Source: Tubiluchus corallicola (lineage: Eukaryota; Priapulida; Priapulimorpha; Priapulimorphida; Tubiluchidae). From it: a stretch of 64,000 nucleotides of DNA. The first letter of the stretch is position 1. Each line of letters begins with the position of its first letter. Positions 34,104 to 47,200 of this stretch are shown piece after piece. The notes beneath the pieces were generated by a model. It saw only the letters and a program-made list of their open reading frames with translations. It was not told the DNA's origin and made no database searches. The translations under genes were made by a program, and so were the position numbers. The stretch spans positions 186,001 through 250,000 of the forward strand of contig JAQGDQ010000269.1 of the NCBI GenBank assembly GCA_030141605.1, in the 5' to 3' direction.

Positions 34104-37100
34104 TATGTATTTTCATGTGCCTCTGTGAGGCATTGTGTTATTGTGAATACGATTGTATTACCCGGTTTGTTATACAAATCCAAACCCTAACATTATCTTA
34201 TGCATTAAGATCGTTTATGTAGCTATAATCTTATGCACATTACCAGATGGTTTTCTAATTTTGTATTACCAGGTATGTCATTATGTACCTTATAGACTAA
34301 ATGGTAGGATGCAAATAATAATTGTGATGAGGTGTAATTATAAGAATTCTTCCAAAAATTGCAAAGTATTTATTTTGGAAAGTATGAATGTCTAGTCATC
34401 ATCTTATCCTACTGCATTTTTCTGTCTAAATTGTGATCATTAAGACGAAAAAAGAAAATTGTAAATTTTATAATAAATGTAAAAATATTGTTACAGGGTA
34501 AAGTATTTTATTCTACTTTGGAACATTAGGCTCTGCGTAAGATAAAATACTGTACCTTGTAGATGTCATTTAGACATTTTTGTCACCAATCTATACAAAA
34601 TTTGGCAATTTAGCAGAAACCTTTGCCAGATTTCTGATCTTTTTGCGATAAGGATTGGTGCTTAGCTGTTTGTAATGAAATTACTTGGAATATTCTAAGA
34701 GTACAAGCCTGACTTACATGAAGAGGAAAAAATACTTGTAAGACAGCATGGGGAAAATAAGTCTCTCCGAGCACACAAGCGCCATCTATTGTCACTGCAT
34801 TTCTATTAGATTTTATCCCGAAATGCATTATAAGATTAAGAATAGTAGCAACAGCTATCGATGCAAATGTATATTATGACAATTATAAATTGGAGAATGA
34901 GTACAAACTATTATATGACTCGAAAATGCCGAGGAATTTTATGCAATTTCAGATTGTTTTTATTTTTTTGTGCGAGAGATTGCAAAATAAAAGAAAGTTC
35001 AAGATTTAAACTGCCGGAATTTTGGTGCACACATCTGTTAAAATATCTTGCTCAAGAACCCATGCTCACTTTGTCCTGTCCACACAATTTGCTCACATTG
35101 ATGTTGCCTTTATGGTAAAGTGGGGGCATTTTTCTACTTTTTGGTAGCATCCTGTCATAGCAGCACATGATTTTTATTTCATAGAAGCTATGAATATTTT
35201 TAGTTTTTCCTAGCCGATGTTGCAGCAAGGCTTGAAGAACTACAGGATGTTTGTCCTGTGAGGTACATACCGCACTGACTGTAATATTAAACTGATGCTT
35301 TTACGCCTATCCAGTTATTGTTGTCTGGTAAATGGTCAGTGTTGTTAACATGTACAGTTATGCTTAGAATTTCTTGCAATAGATTTTTGAAAAAAATTTT
35401 GTTTCTCATTCATGGTCATGTCCTAAGAACCTACACTCAGAATCATGTTACGAAGCTGCTAGTATCTGCCAGAACTTGACGAAACATTCATATGCGCAAA
35501 CCTATCGTTAAAATAACAATACGTTTTGTTGATATTATTAATTTATTAATTTTTATAAACAGTCAAACAAAACATTGTTTCGAAATGTCATATACTGCAT
35601 TTGCTCAAATTATTTGCACAATTGTTTCTAAATGATGTATTTTTAAGTTAGTAAAACTAAAGACACTAGCCTTTAGACCAGAAGCGGCATATAGACTATA
35701 GTAACCAATAGAAGTGATAGCTCCTTGTAACATATTAACTGTTGCTCCTTTAAAGTAGTTTCTACATGCTTGTATGGTATGAATCACATCAAAAAAACTT
35801 AGACAGTCGAGTTTTATTACTATATCTGATTTCTGTGTGTATATATTAAGTCTAGATATATCTAAGCATGAATACTTGATATCAGATTCATTATTTTAAG
35901 TAGGAAATTAACTTACAGTCAAGACTCGAGGTATTAATAGTTATAGGTACATTTGTTATTGTGTTTACATAATTTGCATAGCTATTATTGTTGTTATAGA
36001 TACTGAAATTATGTATAATGGCATTATTATAATTTTAACAACACGCATAGTAACAAATGATAGAAAAACAGTATATTATGCATAGTATATTTCTGGCTGT
36101 TATGCAGAAGTGTGAATATTATATGGTAAACATATAGATCTAGTAATCGTTTTATAGTTTTAAATGTTTAAAGGCAGTTTATGCTAAGACTGTCATTTGT
36201 TGTGCCGCGAAAAATATTTAACCAATGTGATATTTCACGTGGTGCTTTGCACGCATAGGCTTTTTATAATCATGTATCGTTCTTGGGAAAAAATTGAAAG
36301 ATTTACTAGTCCTGGTGTCGGAAGGTTAGTCCTTTTCAGTTATTACTTACCTTAAATTTCAAATTCAATTTTCACCAGAAAAAACAAAAATGAAAAAAAG
36401 GAACCTACTGTACGCTTTGCAAAAGCCGATCATAAAATAATGTGATTGTAATTATTATTCAAAATAGCAGTTTATTTTTAATATTTTTATCTGCCAACAG
36501 ATGGCAAGAAATTTGCGTGCTGAAGTAAAGCTACAGTATCCCGACACTTGTAATCAAACTGTGTTTGTTAAGAGTAATTATCAAAGGTTTGTTTGGTCCA
36601 GTGATTGTTCATTTAAATCAGTTCCTTTATATACACACAAACATGTTAAAAATGTGCATTATGCATACGAATATATGTAATTATGTATATTTATGTATGT
36701 TTATAAATGCTCAAAGAAAAATGTTTAGAAACTATTTAATTAAGAGCATTTTCCACTGCTTTGGTGTGAAATAAGAAATCATGTAAATTTTATAATTAGG
36801 TAAGAATTATAAATTTGGATCAGTTTAATGATGATTTTAATGTTAGACAATAAATTGTGAAGAAATCATTGTGTAAAAAATAACACAATTCTAACACGTC
36901 TGTAGAGTTCTATTTTCTGGAAATTTCTTATGGAGTTACCTAACAGTGATTCTGTTAGTAAATGTAGTGCATAGTAACTAGGTCATTATGCTGTTATAAC
37001 TCATTTTTTCTCCCTTTATCACTTCAAATAGTGTCGTCACTTCTGTTATTGCATCTTTTGTGCATTATTTGCTGTAATTAAGCTTTAAAAATGGCATATA

Positions 37101-37597
37101 GTCAACTTTTGTTTTAACTTGTGTTGCTTATCACAAACACATTCTAATATCCCGTTAGTCCAAGTAACTGTTTCCTATTTTATTATCTTATCAAAGTATT
37201 TATATTTTATTGATCTAACAGGTAGCCAAGTACATACGTTCTTGTACCGTAGTAATCTTATACTTGACGATCACCTATACTTAGAACAAATATTAAGAAA
37301 ACAAGGTGTACTTTTGTCTCGAAATTTTTTAAGTTTAAACCTTTTGTTTCTTATTTGAAAAAAATGTTAACACTGAGTAAATGTTTAGAGTTTCCGTGTT
37401 TTATTTTGGGTGTTCAGATTCTAAAGTGGTGTTTACGTAGCACACAGATGCGGATGCGTTTTAGAGCGTGCAGAATAGGTAAAATCGGTTTATAATTTCC
37501 ACTCAAAATGATACACTTGTGATTTTTTTCTACCATGAAAATAGTTGATGAGCCAGAATTAAAGAACCATCCACATATAACGATATCAAGTTTAGTG

Positions 37598-37957
37598 TAG
37601 ATAGGTTGCAGGAGATGTGATAACACCATTATAACATAAGATAGGTAGTTGATTTAGTCATGATATCATTATCTGACTTGACACTGGCTGGTTGTATCCG
37701 GCCCTGCGGAGGAGGAATCTGCAGAATGGGGTCGATGAGAAAGAGTTCACTGAATTGGGGCTACTACCGCCTCCACTGCCAATGTCAGTAGAATCCACTG
37801 ATGGTTTCCCACTAATTAACACAGTTGATGTTATTGCCTGTCCTTGGAAGGAGGAAAAATAAAAGGTACAAAAAGCTACGTTAGTGTGATATCAATATCA
37901 GGGATAGGTAGGTGGTGGGACTTATGATAACTCCATTATAATGCAAGGTAAAGTAGG
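37598..37957. repeat. Pair of ~55-bp direct repeats flanking a GC-richer segment
   Basis: GATAACACCATTATAACATA (about 37618) and GATAACTCCATTATAATGCA (about 37926), each preceded by TAGGTNG.-type sequence and followed by a TAGGTAGTTGA/GTAGGCGCTCA block, form imperfect direct repeats around 37658-37900. The enclosed DNA is clearly richer in G and C than its surroundings. Confidence 0.5.
37658..37842 (-). CDS. Unassigned candidate terminal exon
   Basis: On the minus strand a pyrimidine-rich acceptor (TTTTTCCTCCTTCCAAG) is followed by a 61-codon frame, stop included, entered in phase 1: QAITSTVLISGKPSV at the start, a Gly/Ser-rich middle (GSGGGSSPNS) and FCRFLLRRAGYNQPVSSQ near the end, stop TGA at 37658-37660. 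Base composition is richer in G+C than the flanks. It does not join the phospholipase gene in phase: after a phase-0 exon it would stop within four codons. The plus strand is also open here for about 60 codons but has no acceptor. I do not recognise the protein; it could be an exon of an unseen gene or chance. Confidence 0.25.
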
Positions 37958-38053
37958 CGCTCAACTCCGAAATTAAACAAAGTAATGTGCATGTCAACAT
38001 ATTTCAGCTTAGTAGACAGTACAACAGCAACATTTACAACAACCAAAACAGAA

Positions 38054-38076
38054 TTTATTACACGTATTATTTTATT
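38054..38076 (-). promoter_or_regulatory. Polyadenylation signals of the phospholipase gene
   Basis: Two AATAAA hexamers on the minus strand (38054-38059 and 38071-38076) lie about 140-160 bp after the stop codon at 38212, a usual 3' UTR distance. Confidence 0.6.
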
Positions 38077-38211
38077 AAAATAACTCCAATGTTTACACAA
38101 TTACTGTTACATTTATGATAATATGAACAAGCGCTCGTTACTTACACTAATTACACGATTATATACAATAATAGACCATTATAAAAACTTAATTATTGTA
38201 CAAATTTTATC

Positions 38212-41200
38212 TTATTTTAGTTTCTGTTGTCGGCTGTCACTTTGGCTATTCAGAGCTGTGAACAGATATGGCTGCTCCTAGAAAGAAAAAAACAGCTTAA
38301 GATGCAATACTTACAGTAGTCAACAGCACTAGAGAGAATACTTTTTGATAAACAACAATAAGTTAAATTCATTTACATTTCTATAGCATGCTATTCATGC
38401 ATTTGCATGTTCTAGAACACTACAGTAATTACAATCAAACCTTATACACTCTGATAATAATCTACATAAAATTATAAATTTGTAGAAAGTGCAGACACCT
38501 ACATATATACACAGAAAGGGGCATATGAAATATTTAGTACATTGGAAAAATTGAAAAACTGTTTAATACAATTTCTTTAATTGAACGTCTTTTTTTTTCT
38601 TCTATTTAAATCAAATTCTCCCTTTTGTAACCCTGGCTAGCGTAAATTCAGCCTTCCAAAAGGCAAACTCCATAAAAACTTACACTAAAGAACGTCTTCT
38701 ACATTAGTTTCCAGTGATCGTTGCAAAGATCAAGTCAGCACTAAAATTAAGCGGAGTAAGCAAAAGGCAGCATTTTAATGCACATAATAACTATACTGTA
38801 GGAAGTATGTCAATAAGTGCATGTAGGCCTCACTTGCACGGTTATGAAATTTGCTCTAAAAAAAGTTTCACCATAAATTAACCATAAACAACGCTGCTAT
38901 GCTAACTGAATTATAAATTTTGTAAAAATCGTAAGCATGTAGCAAAACTATGAAAATTATTCCAAACCCCATTATTTAAAGCAAACTTTGCAAGCATGGC
39001 TATAAAATTACCTTTGTGGGACATAACATAAGCTCAGGTATAAGAACACTTTCACTCTTCTTCCCTACTGGCTGTAGCTAAAAAACACACAATCAATTAG
39101 GCTAATAATGTCACAAATTCTAAACTTACTGCCTAACCTGTCTAGACTTGATAATTCAAATTTTGGAAGATACAGTTGCATTAACACAACTGAAATCACG
39201 CAAAACTTTGCACTGATGTTGAAATGTGAAATGTTATGAGCAGACTTTAGATATGTAAACAACTTTAGATATGAAAATTAATCTAAACAGTAATTACTTT
39301 AATGATTGAACTAACACTTGGAAATGCTGAATCAGTTGGCGGGCTATATGGACTGAATTAGGAATGGGGCAGTTGACTCGTAATCAGAAGAACCCTGGTT
39401 CAAATCCAGGCTTAGTCCTGACTTTTCAGGGTTCAAATCCAGGCTTAGCCCTGACTTTGTTACATTTTCTTCACTTTGGATAAGTTAGATTTTGAGAATC
39501 CATTCATTCAATGGGTTCATTCAATCATTAATTTGTACAAACGATTTTTTCTATTCACAAAAATTTAGCATCACCAGTACAATAAGCTGCCAATGAAATG
39601 TGTATCAACATCACAAAGATAACATGCACCATTTGTTAGTAATTGTATTAGTTTCAATTCTACCATTCTTTCTCAAATTGCAATATTAAGCTATTTTCAC
39701 TACCAACAATAACAACAATTGAAATTTGCATTACTCATGCAGATCTATTCATGTCCCTTGGGAAGCTTGTTTACCACATTGTTAATACAATACTGTACGT
39801 TAATTAAAATTACAATCAGCAAATGCTTACTACCAGCACTTGACCTGTAGCACCTCAAAGATTAGCAGAAGGTACAAAGGGATTGTCCAAGTTTGGAGAG
39901 TCAACTGGTAAAAAAGATTCAAATTGCTGACATGGATGATATATAATAGGAAGTAAACTAAGTCTTTCTTACCATGTTATTCCATAAAGATAACGCACAC
40001 ATTTCATGACCTTTACTGCCAAAGTGGAAACAGTCTGGTGCCAGAAATTCCATATCCGGAGTTCCATCCTGTAGTTATGAAAACTCAAAGTTAATGACAT
40101 TTGCAGGTGTCGTAATTATGATACATTAAAACGAAAGGATCACAAATTAACACAACGCCAGATGACACTTGTCAATACAAGTAATCAAACTGCGATTTTA
40201 CTGAAATTTATACTCACAATAATTATTATCAGCAGGCATTATCTTTTTACAATAACTTTTCAGTCATCTAAATACTTTTTTAAGAAACAACTGCTTTTTT
40301 CTCTGACAATAGAAATCTCTCATGCTAAATCACCCAATATCTAGCATTTCAACATGGCTTTTGCAAAATTGAAGACTTTGTAAAATTCGCTTCGCATCTG
40401 TTTTAATATAAACAGTCGCATTTTTTGCTCATCACAAAGATAATCACAAAGAACAAAAAAATTTCAGCACTTTCCATAATCTGGACACTTGGTCTGCAAT
40501 CTTCATCTTAGTCTGTTAGAAGGAATTCAGCTCTGATGATCACAAACGAATAACTTACGGGATTTAGCGGGAGTCCGGCATCATCCATGTAGGGTTGATA
40601 AACAACTGTAAAGTCATCCTTGGTGTCGTATCTTCCACTTTCAATGAGCTCTCTGAGTTTCTGGTTGTACTGTCGATAGACTTCCTTCAATTCTTGCAGT
40701 AAGTCACCTTGACTGTATGCTCCACAGTCACACAGTGCACTGCAAAACAGCAACTGATTATTAATATAAATTTAGCAGAGGATTGAAATGCAAGGGGGGG
40801 GGGCAAGCAGTGATTACCAATTGCCATGTTTCATTATGTTTCAGGGCTTAACTGGATCTTTGACATGGCACCCCAACAGCAAATATGCTAGTCACTGTTT
40901 CGCTATAATGATAAGCCAAACAACAGCCACCAGTAGTTACTATGCTTCAATAAAGTTTCAGAGTATAACAGAAGACGGGTTATATAGAGGAAAAGCTACT
41001 AATATTTTCTCTGTTGGGATGGAACATTATGCAGAAGGTCCAGTTTTTGGCTCATCAAATCTAAAGCCAAAAATTCAATTTGATCCGTTCGCTAATGTGT
41101 ACTTATCCCTATTTATGAATAACTCTCTCGACATTTCTAAAATGTGTACATATGCTTAAATATGGTGTTGTAAGATAATAAGATCTATACTCACTACAAC

Positions 41201-44200
41201 ATAATTTTGCAAATCAATCCTGCATCTACGTCTTGCGTAAGAGTCACATCTATGGCAGAGTTCAGATTCACAAACGTTCGTGGCATATTCTGCTGCAAGT
41301 AGTCCAGTGCCTCCATAACGTTGCGGACAAACCGGTCTGCACTGTAAGCGTCCTGTCCAAGAGAGTAATTAATACAGAAAAACTTGTGATCATTTGAAAA
41401 AAATCAAGAAAAATTGATATTGTACCACGAATTCTAAACGAAATCGATTTTATTTAATACATGAAAGAGCCAGCATTTGGTGTTTATTAGCACAGACGTT
41501 TGTTTTGATAGCAGCTGTTATTTTCAAAGCTACAATCAAGCCAAAACATATAATCCATACAATTTTCGACTCCCATTACATAGGCTTTGCTTGTTGTTAA
41601 ACTAATTGTTTGCTGGTTGTTGTGATTTTTGTCAAATCAGATACATAAAGTAATATTTTTAAGCTTTGTTTACAGTTTTCTTTATGTGAGAACCACTGAT
41701 ATTCTGGCAATTTAATTTCACTTTTGTGATTGTGTAATGATGTTGTATACCTTGGTTAGCAGTGTCATAAAAGTTGCTAATTATATGTTTTGGATTGATT
41801 CTATCATCAAGAATGATATATGGTGTCGAAACGATCGTCTGCCCCAATCAGTACCATGTTGATTTTATTTCAATTAATCAACAAATAAAAGGTTGTTTAC
41901 TTTGTTATTGCAGTAACCGCAGTGGTCATTTCCTCCTATGAAAATAGTGACCAGTTTCCAATCATTCTCAAAATCTACACCGTCCATACCAAGCTTCATA
42001 AGCTGTACGAGCTTGCGAGCCTGTTGGGTCATGTCCCTAAAATACAGATTTTAAATAAATCATATCTGACAAACATATTTATTCATTTTAAACAATTGAC
42101 AGACATTCTGTCAATTGTTAAAAATGAATAAATATTATCAAATTCTAATAAAATTCTGACATTTACTTGAATTCAATTTGAAATGGAATTTTTATTTTCA
42201 TTCAAATTGCAAGCAACATCCAGAATTAGAAAAGAAATGAAAAAAGTAAAGTAGAACACAATTAAATAATTTATATATAATGCTTGATTTGACTTTTGAT
42301 AAAGAAGTAATTGATGCATCAAAAAGTCTAACTGATACCTGATTTTTTAACTTAGTTGGTGAATACACATAATATACATAATCAAATGAAGAAAAACAGA
42401 GACGAAATACAAAATTTTGCTTTTCAGTAACAAACTTTAAAAAATGTCAATTGTAAAGAAAACACAATGGCAACTATAGACATGGAAAAAGGCAAAACAA
42501 AGGCAGCCTAAATTATGACAAAGAATCAATAAAGATAAAGATGAGCTTAAAAGGTTGGCAAAGAAGAAGCAAAACAAAATAAACATAAAGAAAGACTAAA
42601 AGGAGACAGTAAAAATAGAAAAGAGGCAACAGTAAGATGGAAGAAAAAAAGAAAACCGTTACTGTTCTTTTCAGTAACAGACCTTGTTTTTCCACCTGGC
42701 CTTGCCATGTTTAACTTTGCTCCATAGCTGCCAGTTCCACTTATTCCGCGTGAGTAACCCTTCAGATTCGGATTAAACTTTTTCAAGATATCTGAAACAC
42801 GATTTGCGGAGTTTGAGAAAAAAAACAGCATTTCACTGTGATGACACGGTCTAACTATCATCTTAGAACAACTTTCCTACACACAAATAAATATTAATTG
42901 AATTGAAGAAAATATGTATTACAGTTTACCATGCTCTACTAACTTTGGCACGATGTTATTTTAAAGGCTATAATAACATTCTGCTTACTGGGTATTGTGA
43001 CGTCTTCATCCAAAGTATTGTCTCCTCCGATGCTAAAAACATAAAAAAATTGTTTTAGTGAGCATCCTAACCCTAACCGTCCTGCTAACAAAAGTCATGG
43101 ACCAAGTCAAACACCGAGAACTGCAACCATTACATCTAGACAAACTTTTCGGCACTGTGGTGCTTTTACCTGATCGATAACTATTGACCATAGGATCACT
43201 GAATTTTTTCGTGTCTGGTAATTTCTTTTCCTTCCCGATCTCAATGATTATTTCTATCAAATGTTACTGGCCCAACCACAAACCGTATTTTCTTTACCAA
43301 AATATAGGAACAGATTGGTTTGGACTTGGGTTAGTCCATTAATAAGAATGATTTCTTCCGTGGAATATAGAGACATACTAGTTGATTTACAACTGGAGAG
43401 TGCCTATGCACTGACTGTTTCTTTTCTTATTATTTTCTTAATTACTCATAGGGCCGAAACTTATTAAATCGAATGACTAAAGGCAAAATTTAGGGCAGTT
43501 GATCTGTGTATTTCAATACATCTTTATTTTCAGAAACACGATAATAAAACTAAAACTGTGTTCAGTAATATTATCACATGAACGTTAATTCAAAAAGTAG
43601 TAGCACAAAAATAGCATAGCATTAGCACAAGTTGCACTTAATACACAAACACTAATAAGAGGACAGGCTTCAAAACCAGTAGGATGACAGCCAAACAAAT
43701 CAGACAATATGTCTGCAGGGGAACTACTAGTTTCTGCCAATGCAGTGTGAACTTATCTTCACCTTAGAAAATTAAAATAAACAATTGTTTTTGAGAGATA
43801 TCGCATTAGTTATGAACTGTGATATCAAATGGTAAGCGTGAGCATCAAATGTTCGAATTGGAGTGTTTTACTTCGAATATTTCAGTGCTTCACCTACCTA
43901 TGTTTTTTAGGATTAGAACCCTTGAAACATTGTGCAATCAGGACAATTTAGATGCAATTTCAATTCACATTTTTTAAACAAATTATTTACTGCAGAACAA
44001 AACCAGGCAATATGCACAGTCTTTGTGAGACCACTCGTAAGTAATGATTGGTAAATAATTCCAAAATCTTTAAAGCTGAATTCCAATTCGATTCGAATTC
44101 ACTTTCCAAGAGAAAATGTTCACCCATACCGGATGGAAAAAAATTACTGACACTTTGGTCTAGACCTAAAAAAGCCTCACCTCCACGACATACCCCGATA

Positions 44201-47200
44201 CTCTCCGATGAGTCCTACAATCGTAGCCGCCTTTCCTCCATTTGAAGCCTGAAATAGCCCGGCATGATCAGACATATCTTCTGAACAAATGAGGGGAAAA
44301 ACAGAAATAATATATAGAATAAAATATTTCAACTAATATTTTTGCTCTATATATTTTGAGTGGTATTAACCTACAACCTGACGAGGAGTGCATATTATGA
44401 CACGTATATATTATCTTCATTCCGTGCAATTCATTAAACAAATGTAGACTTTTTAATAGTTAGCAAATTTAGTAAATAAATTAATATTAATGATAATTTA
44501 TGACCAAGTATACTATGTATACATAAACTATGTACAGGCACTTACAGAAAGAGTATTCACACTGTCGTATTACAGAATACTTACACTGTCAACAACAGTG
44601 TTGGCAACCCTCACATAATCTCTATGTAATGTTGAAACTCATGTTAATTTTCAATAATTAAGTAACTATTTGAATGCTAATTTGACGACCAGAATGACAT
44701 ACAGAAAAGAATTATTACTTGATGATAACTGCTTATTCTAGTTTATGGAAGTACTTAATGGACAGCATCTCGGTTACGTTTGTGTTGGCATTTGTTTTTT
44801 ATGCCCATTTTAGCACATACCAACAGAAAACACACCACCAACAAAAATTACCTAATACCCACTTTGGCAGCCTGCCAGATTTTTCTTGACATTATTGGAA
44901 AAATCTAAAGCCAGCTGCATAGCTACACAATCAAATTCACAGTGTGAAAAAAATTACTGTTATGACAAGGTACTTACAGTTATTGAATCACCCAGTGCAG
45001 CTACCACATCTATGTCACCCGGACGTAGTTCATGAACTGAAAAAAAGTTTCACAAATGCAATTTTGACCAGGTGGTATAGCTCAGTGGCATGCTCACTTC
45101 CCACCCAGGAGGACACAGATTTAATTCCCAAATAAGTCATACCAAAGATTTAAAAAATTGTACTCTTGGTTTTTCCACCATGCATGCGGGTTTTCGAAGT
45201 ACATGCAGGAAATAATAATTGGGATAATTTTGGAAATAAATATTGAGTTACTTAAGGTGTCATCCCTGGTCCTAAACGAAATCATTATGATTATTATAAA
45301 GTTCTTACGAGGCATTATGCAACTTAAAACAGCTTTATGGACTTATTTTCAAGCCCATGCACTTATATACTGTACTATACTACAATACGTTCGTTGCTGG
45401 CAGGATTAAAATAAATGCGATGTGACAAAAAACATTTTTGTGAGATATCAACTGATGAAACGGGATTGAGTTTTGCGACAATGTAACAGTCTGTACAGTT
45501 AAAGTTTGCTTGTGTGGCTTGAACTTTCTGCAGTAGTGAGAAAGTGTAACCATTGTTTTCATACATCTCATCTTACAACAAATCGCTATAATAAACCACC
45601 TTTAATTGAAATACTCACAGGTAAGAAAATACTTTGAGAAGTAATAATAATGGGAATAAGTGAATCAATTCAAATAAATTTTACTGCAAGAATTTATACC
45701 TTATGTACTTCAATTTGTATTTTAATTTATTCTTCAATTTGTCAAGATGTATAGATCTATATATATATATATATGTATGTATAGATCTTGATAAGCTTCT
45801 AAGATATATATATGGAGATTTGACGCAATAAATCAATTAAGAAAAATGGATCATCACCTGATGTAGGTTTAGCGGGTGAACGTTCCACATCACATCGAAA
45901 CTTCTGGTATCCTCTTGCCTATAGACATTTAATACGGGAAAGATAGACAATAAACATAAATTGTATCAACATCTGGTAGAAACTAGTAATGAAAATACTG
46001 TTCTTACAACCTTTTACGACAGACAGTATAAACTCTCTTGTTGTATATCTCAGGATTTAGCACTAGCCGATCATAACCCACATTTGATATCAAAAACACC
46101 CTTACATGATGGTGCTAGTTAGGTGCCAGACTCTTCTCAGTGAAAAAGCTGTTGCAACTATTTTACAACACATGTCGGTATTCAAAACAGGTTTAGTGTG
46201 TTTCAACCCACAAGTTTTAATGTATTTTATTTCCACAGTCAAATAGAAAAAGATTATTATCCACACTACAAGCAAGCAAAATTTAATAAATAATTTATTT
46301 CACGCACAGTGGCACTGCCATCACAGTTACTGGTAAACTGCTTCCTATTACTACTAAAAATGCCAATGTTGTCTTCCTCTTTCTCCTCCTTTGTCAATCA
46401 TCATTATTTTAGCAGCCATTAATAAAAAACACAATAGCGTGTAAAAAGTGATGACAATAAGCCTTTTCAGCAATTTCCAGCAATTGATGATGATTGTGAA
46501 AAGTTCAAAAGTTAAGTGCGCCAGACAACGCATTTATCTACACTTGACAATGCCTTGCAGCCCAAGCTATTGTATTGGTAACAATTTTAACAGCTAGCTA
46601 GAACCTTACCTAATTCATTTTTCCTTGTTCCCAAGCAGATCCTGCTAGTAAATCACTCTATGCACAGACTAATGCATAATTAAGTAAAGTCCACGCAAAC
46701 AACTTAAGTTACTAAACTGATGCATAGATGGCCTTGCTTTACCCACACGTCACGTGACCGTTGTAGTTAAGATGCATTGCTATGGTACATTTAACCTCTG
46801 ACCTGCAGCAACCGCGTATGCACACAACGAAACTGCGAAAAGGCTTATTTACTTACACCTCCTACGTCGAATTTCTCCATGTGTTCATCCCATGCTGCCT
46901 GTATTTCCGGATCTTTGCTCCATTCATTCAGTTTATCATATAATGTGACATAGGGATCATCATCCAAATCCTCCCCTGATAAAACACACACAATAATTAA
47001 GCAATTTTTTAACAACATAAGCTGAATGAATAATATTTTTGGTTCTTTCTGAGCCATGTACAATGATTAAGATGTCAATGAAAGCAATTATTATTCAAAT
47101 TCAGACACATTTAGTTCAATAAATGATGATACATAATGCCACACAATAACTGACCAAATTATACGACTCATAACCTGAACAAATATGGCTTTGTAACAAT

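Larger units (their letters stand above)
32496..38211. other. SH2B 3' flank and intergenic region before the phospholipase gene
   Basis: SH2B and the phospholipase gene converge here. An AATAAA at 33390-33395 is a possible SH2B polyadenylation signal. The region holds a MITE-like element (32717-33063), repeat B (33489-34026), a 26-bp duplication (34052-34103) and an unassigned candidate exon (37658-37842). From about 34110 to 37590 it is AT-rich with no recognisable gene or repeat; short ORFs there have no family resemblance. Confidence 0.6.

Noticed and set aside
37690-37860. Plus-strand ORF opposite the candidate exon
   Set aside because: Open for about 60 codons but without an upstream acceptor or start; the minus frame has the better splice context.
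39850-39916. Alternative phospholipase exon after exon 11
   Set aside because: It has an acceptor and an open frame ([13 protein letters not shown]), but the real exon 12 at 39012-39077 matches the family and links in phase to the conserved C-terminus.
40788-41159. 123-codon plus-strand ORF
   Set aside because: It lies in a phospholipase intron on the opposite strand, shows no recognisable domain and starts in a poly-G slip.
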